A stretch of 22,675 nucleotides of DNA. It comes from Acidobacteriota bacterium. Lineage in GTDB: Bacteria; Acidobacteriota; Polarisedimenticolia; Gp22-AA2. Under the pieces are notes generated by a model. The model had not been told where the DNA came from. It worked only from the letters and a program-made list of their open reading frames with translations, and made no database searches. The translations under genes and the position numbers were made by a program. The stretch covers positions 1-22,675 of the forward strand of contig JACQNT010000049.1 in the NCBI GenBank assembly GCA_016202915.1. The letters run 5' to 3'. Below are positions 1 through 7,952 of the stretch, piece after piece; the stretch's first letter is position 1, and each line of letters opens with the position of its first letter.

Positions 1-675
1 AGGGGGGAGTCGCACTACAAGGGCGGCGACTACGCCTCGGCGTCGCGCTACTTGGCGGCCGAGGTGGACCTGCATCCCGAGCGCTTCTACCCGTCCTACC
101 TGCTCGGCCTGGCGCTCTGGAAGGAGGGGCGGCTCGAGGATTCGATTGCCGCGCTGCATCGCGCCGCCCTGATCGACCCCGCCTCGGTGAAGGCCCAGGT
201 GAACCTAGGTCGCGTCCTCAACGACGCCGGACGCTTCGAGGAGGCGCTCGCCGCCGCGACGGAGGCGAGCGCGCTCGACCCGGAGGACTCGGCCGCGCTC
301 AACGTAAAGGGACGCGCCCTGCTCACCGGCGGCCGTCGCGAGGAGGCGATCGCCTCGTTCCGATCCGCGGTCGAGAAGGATCCGGGCAACGCCTACGCCC
401 TCAACAACCTGGGGTACGCGCTGATCGGCGACGGGCGTCATGCGGAGGCGGTGCCGCATCTCGAGGAGGCGGTGCGGATCCGTCCCGGTGTCGGCTACTT
501 CCACAACAACCTCGGCATGGCCTACGAGAGGACGGGCCGCAGGGAGGAGGCGAGGGAGGAGTACCGGAAGGCGGTCGAGGCCGGTGGATCCGAGGCCGCC
601 GCGAAAAACCTCGCGCGGCTCGAGGCGATTGCCGGCGCCGGGGAAACGACGGTCCGGGACGCGGCCGAGGAATGA
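1..675 (+). CDS. TPR-repeat protein, 3' part (5' end outside window)
   Basis: The reading frame is open from the first base of the window to the TGA at 673-675, so this is the C-terminal 224 residues of a longer protein. Almost all of it is tetratricopeptide repeats: about six 34-residue helical hairpins with the usual small-residue and W/L-G-Y/F-A pattern, for example around ALNNLGYALIGDGRHAEAV and FHNNLGMAYERTGRREEA. The last 20 residues are an acidic non-repeat tail. TPR arrays are protein-interaction scaffolds, so no catalytic role can be assigned from this part. An in-frame TTG at 52 could be read as a start, but the TPR pattern continues upstream of it (GESHYKGGDYASASRYL), so it is internal. 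A promoter lies just downstream, so the next gene is probably transcribed separately. Confidence 0.85.
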   Translation, partial: RGESHYKGGDYASASRYLAAEVDLHPERFYPSYLLGLALWKEGRLEDSIAALHRAALIDPASVKAQVNLGRVLNDAGRFEEALAAATEASALDPEDSAALNVKGRALLTGGRREEAIASFRSAVEKDPGNAYALNNLGYALIGDGRHAEAVPHLEEAVRIRPGVGYFHNNLGMAYERTGRREEAREEYRKAVEAGGSEAAAKNLARLEAIAGAGETTVRDAAEE

Positions 676-697
676 TGGCGCGCGATCGCTCGAGCGG

Positions 698-725
698 TTG
701 CTTGACCAATCGACGCGCCTATATT
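698..725 (+). promoter_or_regulatory. sigma70-like promoter for the small membrane protein
   Basis: TTGCTT (698-703), a 16-nt spacer and TATATT (720-725) lie in the gap after the TPR gene. The predicted transcription start near 732 leaves a leader of about 80 nt before the ATG at 814 and would exclude the TTG at 730 as a start. Confidence 0.4.
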
Positions 726-813
726 AGCCTTGCCCGGCGTTTCCGAAGGGACCTGGTCGGGGGTGGCGGCAAACGCCATCCCCGTTGTCGCGCAATCGAG
801 GGATGACTCGTTT

Positions 814-987
814 ATGGACATGTTCGTTCTCTTCTTCGTCATTTTTCTCTGTGTGCTGTTCGGTCTCGGGGTCAGCGCGCTGGCCCTGTCCCTGCTCTTC
901 AGGCTCATGGTGAAGATGTCGGGGACCCGCGGCGCCCGCGTTGCGGTCGCCGCGGCGAGCGCCTCCTCCCAGACCCCTCCGGGCTAG
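814..987 (+). CDS. small single-pass membrane protein, function unknown
   Basis: This is a 57-residue protein of no recognised family. The first 35 residues are almost entirely hydrophobic (MDMFVLFFVIFLCVLFGLGV and onwards) and form one long or two short membrane segments. A short basic stretch (FRLMVKMSGTRGAR) and an Ala/Ser/Pro-rich tail follow. The ATG at 814 is preferred over an in-frame TTG at 730 because a GAGGGA motif lies upstream, the hydrophobic segment then begins at residue 1, and the predicted promoter starts transcription near 732. The gene is convergent with the lipase gene on the other strand, 89 bp away. It could be a spurious frame, but the sharp hydrophobic profile in GC-rich DNA makes translation likely. 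Confidence 0.5.
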   Translation: MDMFVLFFVIFLCVLFGLGVSALALSLLFRLMVKMSGTRGARVAVAAASASSQTPPG

Positions 988-999
988 GAGCCTGTCCGG
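986..999. repeat. 14-bp exact repeat, copy 1
   Basis: The 14-mer AGGAGCCTGTCCGG overlaps the TAG stop of the small membrane protein. It recurs exactly at 17273-17286 over the stop of the DedA gene. A weak inverted repeat (CCTGT at 991 with ACAGG near 1013-1017) lies just beyond this copy. Confidence 0.35.
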
Positions 1000-1076
1000 A
1001 CGTTTCCCGAACACAGGATTGACCGTCTCGTGGGTTCGGCCGCCCGCCCGGCCCGCCGTCCGCCGGCCGTCCAGGG

Positions 1077-2504
1077 CTACCGGCCGGTCGAGACCGTGGC
1101 GAGGGGCGCCGGCCGCTGCGTGCCGTTCAGCAGCACGTAGAACAGGTTGTCCTGGAAGCCGCGGTTGGCCGGAAGCAGCCCGTGCGACTCGCAGAAGAAA
1201 AAGGTCGAGGCGAAGTCGGTCCGGCCGCCCGTCGCCGCGGGCGCGCCAGCCGGGCCGTCCACGTCGATCGCCAGCAGCGACCGGGCCGTCACGCTCCCGT
1301 CGCCGGGCGAGAACATCAGGGCCTCGATCGGCCCGGGGCCGCGGTCGGGCGAGGCCCTGGCTTCGAACAGCGTCACCGGCCCCTCGGGGGTCTGCTTCAG
1401 GATCACCCGGTCGAGGGTCGGGACGCAGTCGGAGCCGAACAGATGGATCGGGACCGGCGAAGCGCGCCCCGCGTCCCGGTCCAGGGCGCCCCGGAAGGCG
1501 CGCGCGCGGTCCAGGGCGGCCTGCAGGAAGCGCTGCATGCGCGCCGGGTCCCCGGGCTCCGTCCGGGACCTGGGGTCGAAGACCGACCAGCGGTTCCTCA
1601 CCCAGGCCGCGGCGTCGTAAAGATCGGCCTCGAGGGGCCGGCCCTCCGGATCGATGAACCGCCGGCCGCCCGTGGGCAGGAGCTGGTAGATGGAGGGCAT
1701 GGTGAACAGCGCCTGCCGCGCCAGGGCCCGGGAGAACCCGGTGTGCAGGATCTTGAAGGCGGACATCGCGCCCCGGCGCGGCGTGCCGATCAGGACGATC
1801 CTGCCGAGGTCGGCCGCGCCGGCGTACGTGACCGGATGCTCCTTCCCGTCGCCGGTCACGTCCCTGCCGCCGTACTTCATGTAGTAGTCCGCCACCAGCC
1901 CGCCCATGCTGTGCGCCACGATGTCGAAGCGCAGGGCCGGGTTCTTGAAGCGTGACTTGATCCGCTCGATGGCGCGCCCCAGGCCGATGGCCGCCTCGAT
2001 GTTGTCGCGGCGCCAGTCGTAGTAATAGACGAAGCAGGTGTCCCCCGGCCGCGGGTCGTTGATGTCGCCGATCCGGTAGCGGCCCACCTCGCGCAGCGCC
2101 TCCAGGATCGCGCCGTAGAACTTCACCCCGACGAACGTCTCGTAGATGTCGTAGGGGACCAGGTTGTCCCGGTTCTCCTGGATCGGCAGGCGATCGATCG
2201 GCAGGCTCAGATCGTCGAGCCGGTCGCGCTTGAGGAGGCTGAGCAGGCGTCCCCAGACCGATTCGTTGGTGTGGCGGTTGCGCAGCTTCGATCCCAGGAA
2301 GCCCGGGATCACGATGACCGGGTTGCGGGGCATGGCGGCCGATTCCTGGTGGATGCGGGCCATGTCGTACCGGCCGAACACCGCGCACTGCAGGACCGAT
2401 GCGGCCGCGAGCAGCGCCGCGAGCAGGAGGCCCAGGCCGACCCGCGGCGAGGGCGCCGGGCGGCCGGTGGGTGGCGCCGGGCTTCCGGGTGAGGCAGTGG
2501 CCAT
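1077..2504 (-). CDS. exported LCAT-family lipase/acyltransferase-like alpha/beta hydrolase
   Basis: This 475-residue protein resembles the lecithin:cholesterol acyltransferase family (lipid esterases and acyltransferases). The N-terminus has a Pro-rich leader and a hydrophobic segment at about 22-43 (signal peptide or anchor). A Cys at 40 follows it, but Gln at -1 argues against a lipobox. PVIVIPGFLGSKL at about 62-74 matches the oxyanion-side strand of the fold. The nucleophile elbow AHSMGG places the catalytic Ser at 199. The Asp of FGSDCVPTLD and the His of CESHGLLP near the C-terminus are the likely remaining triad members. The ATG at 2504 was chosen for its AGGGGAG ribosome site eight bases upstream, and a promoter lies at 2572-2600. 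It probably acts on lipid esters in the envelope, but the substrate cannot be read from the sequence. Confidence 0.82.
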   Translation of the reverse strand: MATASPGSPAPPTGRPAPSPRVGLGLLLAALLAAASVLQCAVFGRYDMARIHQESAAMPRNPVIVIPGFLGSKLRNRHTNESVWGRLLSLLKRDRLDDLSLPIDRLPIQENRDNLVPYDIYETFVGVKFYGAILEALREVGRYRIGDINDPRPGDTCFVYYYDWRRDNIEAAIGLGRAIERIKSRFKNPALRFDIVAHSMGGLVADYYMKYGGRDVTGDGKEHPVTYAGAADLGRIVLIGTPRRGAMSAFKILHTGFSRALARQALFTMPSIYQLLPTGGRRFIDPEGRPLEADLYDAAAWVRNRWSVFDPRSRTEPGDPARMQRFLQAALDRARAFRGALDRDAGRASPVPIHLFGSDCVPTLDRVILKQTPEGPVTLFEARASPDRGPGPIEALMFSPGDGSVTARSLLAIDVDGPAGAPAATGGRTDFASTFFFCESHGLLPANRGFQDNLFYVLLNGTQRPAPLATVSTGR

Positions 2505-2571
2505 CGTGTCCGCTCCCCTGATGCAAGGGTGAAATCCGGCGGGACAACGGGCAGGCCGCCGCGGGGAGGCA

Positions 2572-2600
2572 AATATAGGTTTCGGCGGGGACACATTCAA
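2572..2600 (-). promoter_or_regulatory. sigma70-like promoter for the LCAT-family gene
   Basis: On the minus strand, TTGAAT (2595-2600), a 17-nt spacer and TATATT (2572-2577). The predicted start near 2565 gives a leader of about 60 nt to the ATG at 2504. This suggests the lipase gene has its own transcript although the M49 peptidase gene lies upstream on the same strand. Confidence 0.55.
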
Positions 2601-2629
2601 CGCGCGTGCCGGCCGGCGCGTGCGGAGAC

Positions 2630-2649
2630 GCCGGCCCGGACGGGCCGGC
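2630..2649. terminator. perfect 8-bp GC hairpin, possible terminator of the M49 gene
   Basis: GCCGGCCC (2630-2637) and GGGCCGGC (2642-2649) flank a GGAC/GTCC tetraloop. The hairpin begins 11 nt after the M49 stop on the minus strand. No T-tract follows, so it may be a pause or 3'-end-stabilising hairpin rather than a canonical intrinsic terminator. Confidence 0.4.
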
Positions 2650-2660
2650 CCGAGCGCGGT

Positions 2661-4763
2661 CTAGCGGGAGGGGGCGGAGCCGGCCGGTTCGAGGGGGAAC
2701 TTTCCGGAGTACCTGAGCATCTGCATGGTCAGGTCGGAGGCGTACTCGATCCGGGCGTCGATCACCTCGCCGGCAGCGTCCCGGACCGGCACCACGTCGG
2801 GCATCACGAAGGCCACGTAGGAAGGGATGCCGGCGCGCTCGGCGCGCCCGACGACCTCGTCCCGCAGGGCGGGAGCGATGCGGATGGCGAACCGCTCCAT
2901 CAGGTCCCGGGCGGCCGCGAAGTCCCCCTCCCCCTTGATCCTCTGGACCTCGGCCAGGAGGTCGGCCACACCCCGGCGCATGGCGGCGATGTCCTTCACC
3001 CGCATGTAGGTCCTGCCGTCCCGGCGGACCCGCTCCACCGCCCCGGTCACCTCGCGCAGGTGGCCGACGATCAGGTGGATCGCCCGCATGTGGTCGTCCT
3101 CGAGGACCTCCCCCTGGCGGATCCTCCGCAGCATGTAGAGATCGTCGGTCGCATAGTCCCGGTACGCCGCCTCGGCGACCTCCGCCGAGCGGACCGCGCC
3201 GATCTCGACCAGCTTCGGATCGAAGAAGTGGTGCAGGGCGATCAGCTCCGCGCGGGCCTCCTCCAGCGCGGAGTAGTGCTCCCGGAGATGGTCCCGGGGA
3301 TCTCCCTGGAGAGCGTCGCTGACCTTGCCGGAGGCGTGGCCGAGGACCTCGTGCATCGCCGTGTGCAGGAGGGCGATGTCGGCGCCGTGCGCCTCCTGGA
3401 GCGGGCGGTCCTCCGGGAGGAAGAACTCCGCCACCTTCCTGGAGCGCGCCGCCCGCTCCGCGGAGTCCATCACGTTGACGAGCGACACGCTCTTGTTGCC
3501 GTGGCGCTCCCTGATCGCCTCCTCGTTCGGCAGGTTGATGCCAACCGGGGGCATCGGGCCGCTGTCCCCGACGGCGACCAGGACGTTCACGGCGTTGGCG
3601 ATCGGGATGTTGAATTCCTTCCTCGTGTAGCGCTCGTCCCACGGGGCGCGGTCCTCGAAGTACCGGGCCAGGCCGGCGAGGTCCTTCTGGATCCGGTTCA
3701 TGCGGCGATCCACGAAATAGACCAGGCCCTCGAACGCCCCCTTCTGGCCGCGCGGGTCCTTGTACGTCTCGATGAACCCGTTGACCGTGTCGACGGGCGC
3801 GTCGTGCCGCACCCAGGCGATGTTGTAGCGCCGGAACGCCTCCGGATCGCCGCCGGCGAAGTAGTCGATGAGGCGCCCCAGGATCGCCGCCTGGGCGGGG
3901 TCCGCGAAGGCGCGGGCCTTCTCCAGGAAGCCGATCGCCGTCTGCAGCTCCGCGGCGTAGCGGCCGGGAGGGACCTCCGCGCCGGCGCCGGAGGCGCCGC
4001 CGGCCCGGCGGCCGGCCCGGTACACCTCCTCGACCACGGAGCCGCCGCGCTTCACCAGCCGGGAGTTGAGCGCGTGCCTCTCGTCGAAGCCGCGCAGATC
4101 ATCGAGGGTGACCCCGGCGTGGAAATTCACGCTGCTGCAGGTCAGGATGTCCTGCCCCGGCTGCGGCGTCTTGCAGGTCGACAGGGGCTCGAAATCGGGG
4201 TCGAAGATCGCGCGCCGCAGGCGGGCGAGCTTCGCCTGGAGCGACTCGCCGAGCGCCAGGCGGATGCGCGCCCCGTCGCGCACGGCGGCCCTGGCGGCCC
4301 CCTCGAGCTGCTCGAAGGTGAGCTCCGGGACGAACTTTCTTCGCGTCCGGTCGTTGTGGTTGCCGTTGTTGATCCAGTACAGCTTCAAGTATTGATGCAG
4401 GGCCTCGCGGACGTCCCCGGGGATCTCCCGCGGGTGGGTCAGGATCTCCTCCAGGAGATCGCGCACCTCCAGGCCGTCCCGCCCCATCTGGTCGTAGAAG
4501 ATGTCGCGCCCGGCGATGGCCGCCCGGCAGAGGTAGTAGGCGAGCGCCCTCTCGCGGGGCGACAGGTCCTCGAAGCCGTCGGCGTACAGGCGCGCCACGG
4601 CGAACTCCCCGACCGTCTCGAGGAGATACAGGCGGGTATCAGGCTCTGTGGCGGATCGGTCCATGGTCCTGGTGCCGGTGTCCGGGCAGGCGACCGTGAC
4701 AAGAGCCGTGGCCAGGCTGCATGCCAGGATGCGCGCCCCCGGCGTGGAGTCGTGCCGTTTCAT
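2661..4763 (-). CDS. peptidase M49, dipeptidyl-peptidase III-like, exported
   Basis: This 700-residue zinc metallopeptidase is in the length range of dipeptidyl-peptidase III, which removes dipeptides from the N-terminus of short peptides. The family signature HExxxH is HEVLGH at residues 471-476 (zinc ligands His471 and His476, catalytic Glu472). The second motif, EEARAE at 501-506, supplies the third ligand, Glu502; the usual Cys of EECRAE is Ala here. Other family landmarks are NNGNHND near 132-138 and GFIETYKDPRGQKGAFEG near 329-346. Residues 1-26 look like a lipoprotein or Sec signal (hydrophobic stretch ending VTVAC, Cys26), so this copy is probably exported, unlike the cytosolic eukaryotic enzymes. 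The ATG at 4763 follows a weak GGGGG ribosome site. It lies 67 bp after the HtrA-like operon. Confidence 0.9.
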   Translation of the reverse strand: MKRHDSTPGARILACSLATALVTVACPDTGTRTMDRSATEPDTRLYLLETVGEFAVARLYADGFEDLSPRERALAYYLCRAAIAGRDIFYDQMGRDGLEVRDLLEEILTHPREIPGDVREALHQYLKLYWINNGNHNDRTRRKFVPELTFEQLEGAARAAVRDGARIRLALGESLQAKLARLRRAIFDPDFEPLSTCKTPQPGQDILTCSSVNFHAGVTLDDLRGFDERHALNSRLVKRGGSVVEEVYRAGRRAGGASGAGAEVPPGRYAAELQTAIGFLEKARAFADPAQAAILGRLIDYFAGGDPEAFRRYNIAWVRHDAPVDTVNGFIETYKDPRGQKGAFEGLVYFVDRRMNRIQKDLAGLARYFEDRAPWDERYTRKEFNIPIANAVNVLVAVGDSGPMPPVGINLPNEEAIRERHGNKSVSLVNVMDSAERAARSRKVAEFFLPEDRPLQEAHGADIALLHTAMHEVLGHASGKVSDALQGDPRDHLREHYSALEEARAELIALHHFFDPKLVEIGAVRSAEVAEAAYRDYATDDLYMLRRIRQGEVLEDDHMRAIHLIVGHLREVTGAVERVRRDGRTYMRVKDIAAMRRGVADLLAEVQRIKGEGDFAAARDLMERFAIRIAPALRDEVVGRAERAGIPSYVAFVMPDVVPVRDAAGEVIDARIEYASDLTMQMLRYSGKFPLEPAGSAPSR

Positions 4764-4793
4764 CGAACCCCCGGTTGAAGCTGAGGGCGCATG

Positions 4794-4799
4794 ATTATA
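4794..4799 (-). promoter_or_regulatory. consensus -10 box upstream of the M49 peptidase
   Basis: A perfect TATAAT on the minus strand lies 30 bases upstream of the M49 start codon, in the 67-bp gap after the HtrA-like operon. I see no convincing -35 hexamer at 16-18 nt; the nearest candidate, TTGCCA, is 23 nt away. An activator-dependent or weak promoter, or read-through from the operon, is therefore possible. Confidence 0.35.
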
Positions 4800-4830
4800 G
4801 AGGATCGGCGCGGGAGGGTGGCTGGCAAGG

Positions 4831-6345
4831 CTACAGGGCGTCCGTGGCGCTCAGGATCCCGCCCAGGTACAGTTCCCGCTTCTCTCCCGCCCGGGCGCGG
4901 AGGCGCACGCCGATGAAGAAGTCGAATTCGGAATACGCGCTCTGCAGGAGGCGCTCGAGCCCCTCGATGTCCTTGACCTGTCGCCAGCGGGCGGTGTCTC
5001 GCTCAGCCCGCTCGAGATCCTTCTTGACGAGAAGGCTCTGGAGCAGATCACCCGGCGCCACCTTTTCCGCCGCCGCCTCCGATCCGGGGAGCACCCTGGT
5101 GACCATCAGGCCCGACGAGCCGCGCGGCGCGATCTCGAACCCGCCGTAGAACCGGAGCAAATCGGCTCCCTCCAGACGGGGACGGTCCGGCCGGAGCGCC
5201 AGGGTGACCGGGACCGTGAGGCGCTCCCGGGCCCGGGCGATCTCGATGCTCCAGGCCTCGTCCGGCCTGGCGCCGAGGAGCCTGGCGTGGACCCGGGCGG
5301 TCGAGAGATCCTCGTCCCCCTGGATCTTCAGCAGGCCGTCGCCGCGGCGCAGGCCGGCCCGGGCGGCGGGGCTCCCCGGGAACACGTTCTCGATAACCCG
5401 GCGCACCTCGGATGGCAGGGAGTACGTGGAGCGGGTCTCCGGATCGGCGGCGATGGTGTGGATGCCGATCCAGGGACGCCCTGGCCGCCCGGCGCGGATC
5501 CAGGCCAGGGCCCTCTCGATCCATTCGAGCGGAATGGACCAGCGGACGCCGATGTCCGGTCCCATGATCATGTGGCGGCCGACCGGCAGGGCCGTGCTCA
5601 TGCCGACCAGTTTCCCCGCGTCGTCGATCATCGGCCCTCCCGCGAACCCCGCGGGCAGTGAGGCATCGGTCTGGATGTAGTCCTCGATCGGATGAATCCT
5701 CTGGCCTCCGCGGTGCAGGCCGCTGACTACGCCCGCCGACGAGGACAGCTCATGCGCCGCCAACCCGCCGGAAGGGAAGCCCAGGGCGTTCAGCGACTCT
5801 CCCAGTCGCAGGGGGCCCCTGCGCCGCTCCAGCGGCGGCACCTGCTTGAGGTCGGCCTCAAGGAGCGCCACGCCGATGAGCGGGTCCATGCCGATCACCC
5901 GCGCCGGGACGCCGCGGCCGTCCAGGGAGCGCAGGGACACCTCCCTGGCGCCGTTCAGCAAGCCGGCGTCGCTGACGAATTCGCCCGGGGCGATGGCGAA
6001 GGCGCTCCCGAGGATCGACCCGACCTCGACCGACTCGCCGTAAACGATGGCCCCGAAGGCCGAGGTCAACTGCTTGTCGTGCACCGCCGTCAGCTGCACG
6101 ACCGACCGCCGGGCACCCGGACGGTCTGCCGCCTGGACGGCCGGCCCGGCCGGCGCGGCGCCGACCTTGCGGCCGCAGCGGGTGCAGAAGGCGGCACCAG
6201 GCTCAGTGGGGGCGCCGCAGGCCGGGCAGCGATCGTGGGAAGCCACGGGGGGCTCGGCGGTTGCGGGGGGTTCGGCTGCGACGGGAGCGGCCAGCCACGC
6301 CGCCAGCACCAGGAGGAGAGCGAGGGAGCGTCGTCGCGTCATCAT
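4831..6345 (-). CDS. exported zinc-ribbon HtrA-like pseudoprotease (third operon gene)
   Basis: This 504-residue protein has a signal peptide (about 1-24), a four-Cys zinc ribbon (C40, C43, C54, C57), a trypsin-like HtrA domain (about 80-285) and PDZ-like regions. The fold matches the active gene of the same operon, but every triad position is lost. TNAHV has become SDAGL (His to Gly128), SDLALLK has become IGVALLE (Asp to Gly158), and GGNSGGP has become AGFAGGP (Ser to Ala235). It therefore cannot be a conventional serine protease and is probably a binding or regulatory subunit. The first PDZ segment (near VIENVFPGSPAARAGLRRGD) is well kept. The ATG at 6345 shares its A with the TGA stop of the preceding gene, so translation is probably coupled. 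The C-terminal 100 residues match no family I know. Confidence 0.85.
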   Translation of the reverse strand: MMTRRRSLALLLVLAAWLAAPVAAEPPATAEPPVASHDRCPACGAPTEPGAAFCTRCGRKVGAAPAGPAVQAADRPGARRSVVQLTAVHDKQLTSAFGAIVYGESVEVGSILGSAFAIAPGEFVSDAGLLNGAREVSLRSLDGRGVPARVIGMDPLIGVALLEADLKQVPPLERRRGPLRLGESLNALGFPSGGLAAHELSSSAGVVSGLHRGGQRIHPIEDYIQTDASLPAGFAGGPMIDDAGKLVGMSTALPVGRHMIMGPDIGVRWSIPLEWIERALAWIRAGRPGRPWIGIHTIAADPETRSTYSLPSEVRRVIENVFPGSPAARAGLRRGDGLLKIQGDEDLSTARVHARLLGARPDEAWSIEIARARERLTVPVTLALRPDRPRLEGADLLRFYGGFEIAPRGSSGLMVTRVLPGSEAAAEKVAPGDLLQSLLVKKDLERAERDTARWRQVKDIEGLERLLQSAYSEFDFFIGVRLRARAGEKRELYLGGILSATDAL

Positions 6346-7952
6346 CAGTAGACCGGCGGGGCAAGAAGGTCGGGAAGGAGGCTGAAGTAGGTGCGCCGTT
6401 CGGGTTTGCCGTCCTCGGTACGGACCTCCAGGGGCACGATGTAGGCGGAGCTCGCCACCGTGCCCTTCTGACCGTCCATCTCCCCGAAGATGTGGCCGTT
6501 CTCCGAGCGGATGATGTCCCGGAAGGTGTCGAAGCGGCGAACGTGCCTGCTGTAAACCCGCACGATGGTGTCGCCGTTCTTGTATCCCGCCTCGGCGCCC
6601 CGCCCCCCGGGGACCAGATCCTTGATCAGGAGGCCGTGCCGCGAGGTCGGCCCGGTCGTCACCTCGACGAGGTTGGCCTGCAGGGCCTCCCTGATTTCAT
6701 CGACCGGGTCGAGCAGAATGCGGTCCGGGCGCGTGCCGGGCGCGACCGCGGCGTCCGTCTCCTGTCCGGCACGCAGGAGTGTGAGCCCCAGGGGCGGGCT
6801 GCCAGGCGAGGCGGCGAGCAGGCGTGCCCCGGCCTCGGCCACCGTCGCCACCTTCTGTCCCCGCACCGCGAGGATGATGTCGCCGGGACGCACACCGGAT
6901 GACTCGGCGGGCGAGCCGGGAACGACGTACGCGACCAGCGGCTGCGTGACGGCCGGTTCGAGACCGAACCGGGCGCGCTGGCGATCATCCGGCGCCACCA
7001 ACCCCATGCCGAAATAGACCCTCTGGGGACGGGTCTTGTGGGACATGATCTCGACCATCGGGCCGACATCGCCGGCCGGCACGGCGTAGGCCAGGCTGGG
7101 GCTGGGTCCGCCGAGCAGGGTCCCTGCCAGGCCGCCGCGCAGATCGATGAGCGGGCCGCCGGTGCATCCTCCCGGCAGGGTGTGATCGGTCCGCAGGAGG
7201 TTCTCGAAGGCGACGAGGCTGGTGCCGGACTGTCCCGTCGCCGTGATCCGGCCGCGGTGCAGCGACTGCGGAAGGTAGTGGACGAGATCCTCCTCCATCG
7301 CGACGGGGTAGCAGATCGCCCAGGCTCCTTCACCCGTCGCGGGTTCGGATTCGGCCGGCTGCAGGGGCGCCGACCCCTGGAGATCGGCCCGCAGCAGGCC
7401 GATGCCGGAGGGGATGTCATAGCCCAGGATCTCGGCGGCGACGAGCCGGTTGTTGTAGGTGCGGACCTGCGGCGCGCTCGCCCGCTCGAGTACGCGGGCG
7501 GAGGTGACGAAGAGGCCCGGGCCGCCGTAGGAGAAGGCGGTCGCGAAGGCCTTGTGCCTGCCCGGCTTGAAGTCCATCAGGCGGTACCGGGTGATGAGCC
7601 TCTGCAGATCCGTCGGCAGGAGTTCCTTCGGATTGAGATCGTCCTTGACCACCACGAGCCCGACGACTGAGCGGCTGATCGCTTCCAGGCGACGGGCGGC
7701 CTCCGGCCCGGTCAGAGTGCGGAGGTCCCAGCCGCAGCTGGCGCAGTGGCGCCAGGCGCCGTCGCACCGGTAGCCGCACCGGGGGCAAATCCTCTGCGCG
7801 GTCGCCGGCCGGGCGGCGCCCTCGGGCGGGAGGGCAGGAGGCGCCGGACCCGCCGGCACCGGCAGCCCGGCCAGCGCGCCCGCCACGACGCCGGCGCTGA
7901 GCAGCGCCATCAACCACAGGAGAGTCTCAGAGGACGATCGCCCAGGACTCAT
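6345..7952 (-). CDS. exported zinc-ribbon HtrA-like pseudoprotease (second operon gene)
   Basis: This 535-residue protein has an N-terminal hydrophobic signal or anchor (about 10-33), a Pro/Ala linker, a zinc ribbon (C56, C59, C70, C73, with an extra C63), a degenerate S1C/HtrA-like domain (about 90-320) and one clear PDZ domain (near YVVPGSPAESSGVRPGD). A second PDZ-like region lies near GLLIKDLVPGGRGAEAGYKNGD. The triad is absent: TNAHV has become TSARV (His to Arg153), SDLALLK has become SGIGLLR (Asp to Gly183), and GGNSGGP has become GGCTGGP (Ser to Thr264). The GGPLID core after the nucleophile is retained, so the fold is conserved without catalysis. The ATG at 7952 overlaps the 3' end of the active HtrA gene by 26 nt. 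An ATG at 7910 would avoid the overlap but would shorten the signal peptide. Confidence 0.83.
   Translation of the reverse strand: MSPGRSSSETLLWLMALLSAGVVAGALAGLPVPAGPAPPALPPEGAARPATAQRICPRCGYRCDGAWRHCASCGWDLRTLTGPEAARRLEAISRSVVGLVVVKDDLNPKELLPTDLQRLITRYRLMDFKPGRHKAFATAFSYGGPGLFVTSARVLERASAPQVRTYNNRLVAAEILGYDIPSGIGLLRADLQGSAPLQPAESEPATGEGAWAICYPVAMEEDLVHYLPQSLHRGRITATGQSGTSLVAFENLLRTDHTLPGGCTGGPLIDLRGGLAGTLLGGPSPSLAYAVPAGDVGPMVEIMSHKTRPQRVYFGMGLVAPDDRQRARFGLEPAVTQPLVAYVVPGSPAESSGVRPGDIILAVRGQKVATVAEAGARLLAASPGSPPLGLTLLRAGQETDAAVAPGTRPDRILLDPVDEIREALQANLVEVTTGPTSRHGLLIKDLVPGGRGAEAGYKNGDTIVRVYSRHVRRFDTFRDIIRSENGHIFGEMDGQKGTVASSAYIVPLEVRTEDGKPERRTYFSLLPDLLAPPVY

Noticed and set aside
724..3642. 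A 972-codon open frame on the minus strand across the lipase and M49 genes
   Set aside because: Its translation is Arg/Gly/Pro-rich with no domain, and it overlaps two well-supported genes in another frame; this is typical of GC-rich DNA.
2529..4778. A 749-codon plus-strand open frame antisense to the M49 gene
   Set aside because: No recognisable motif and a composition mirroring the M49 codons on the other strand; the M49 frame has the catalytic motifs.
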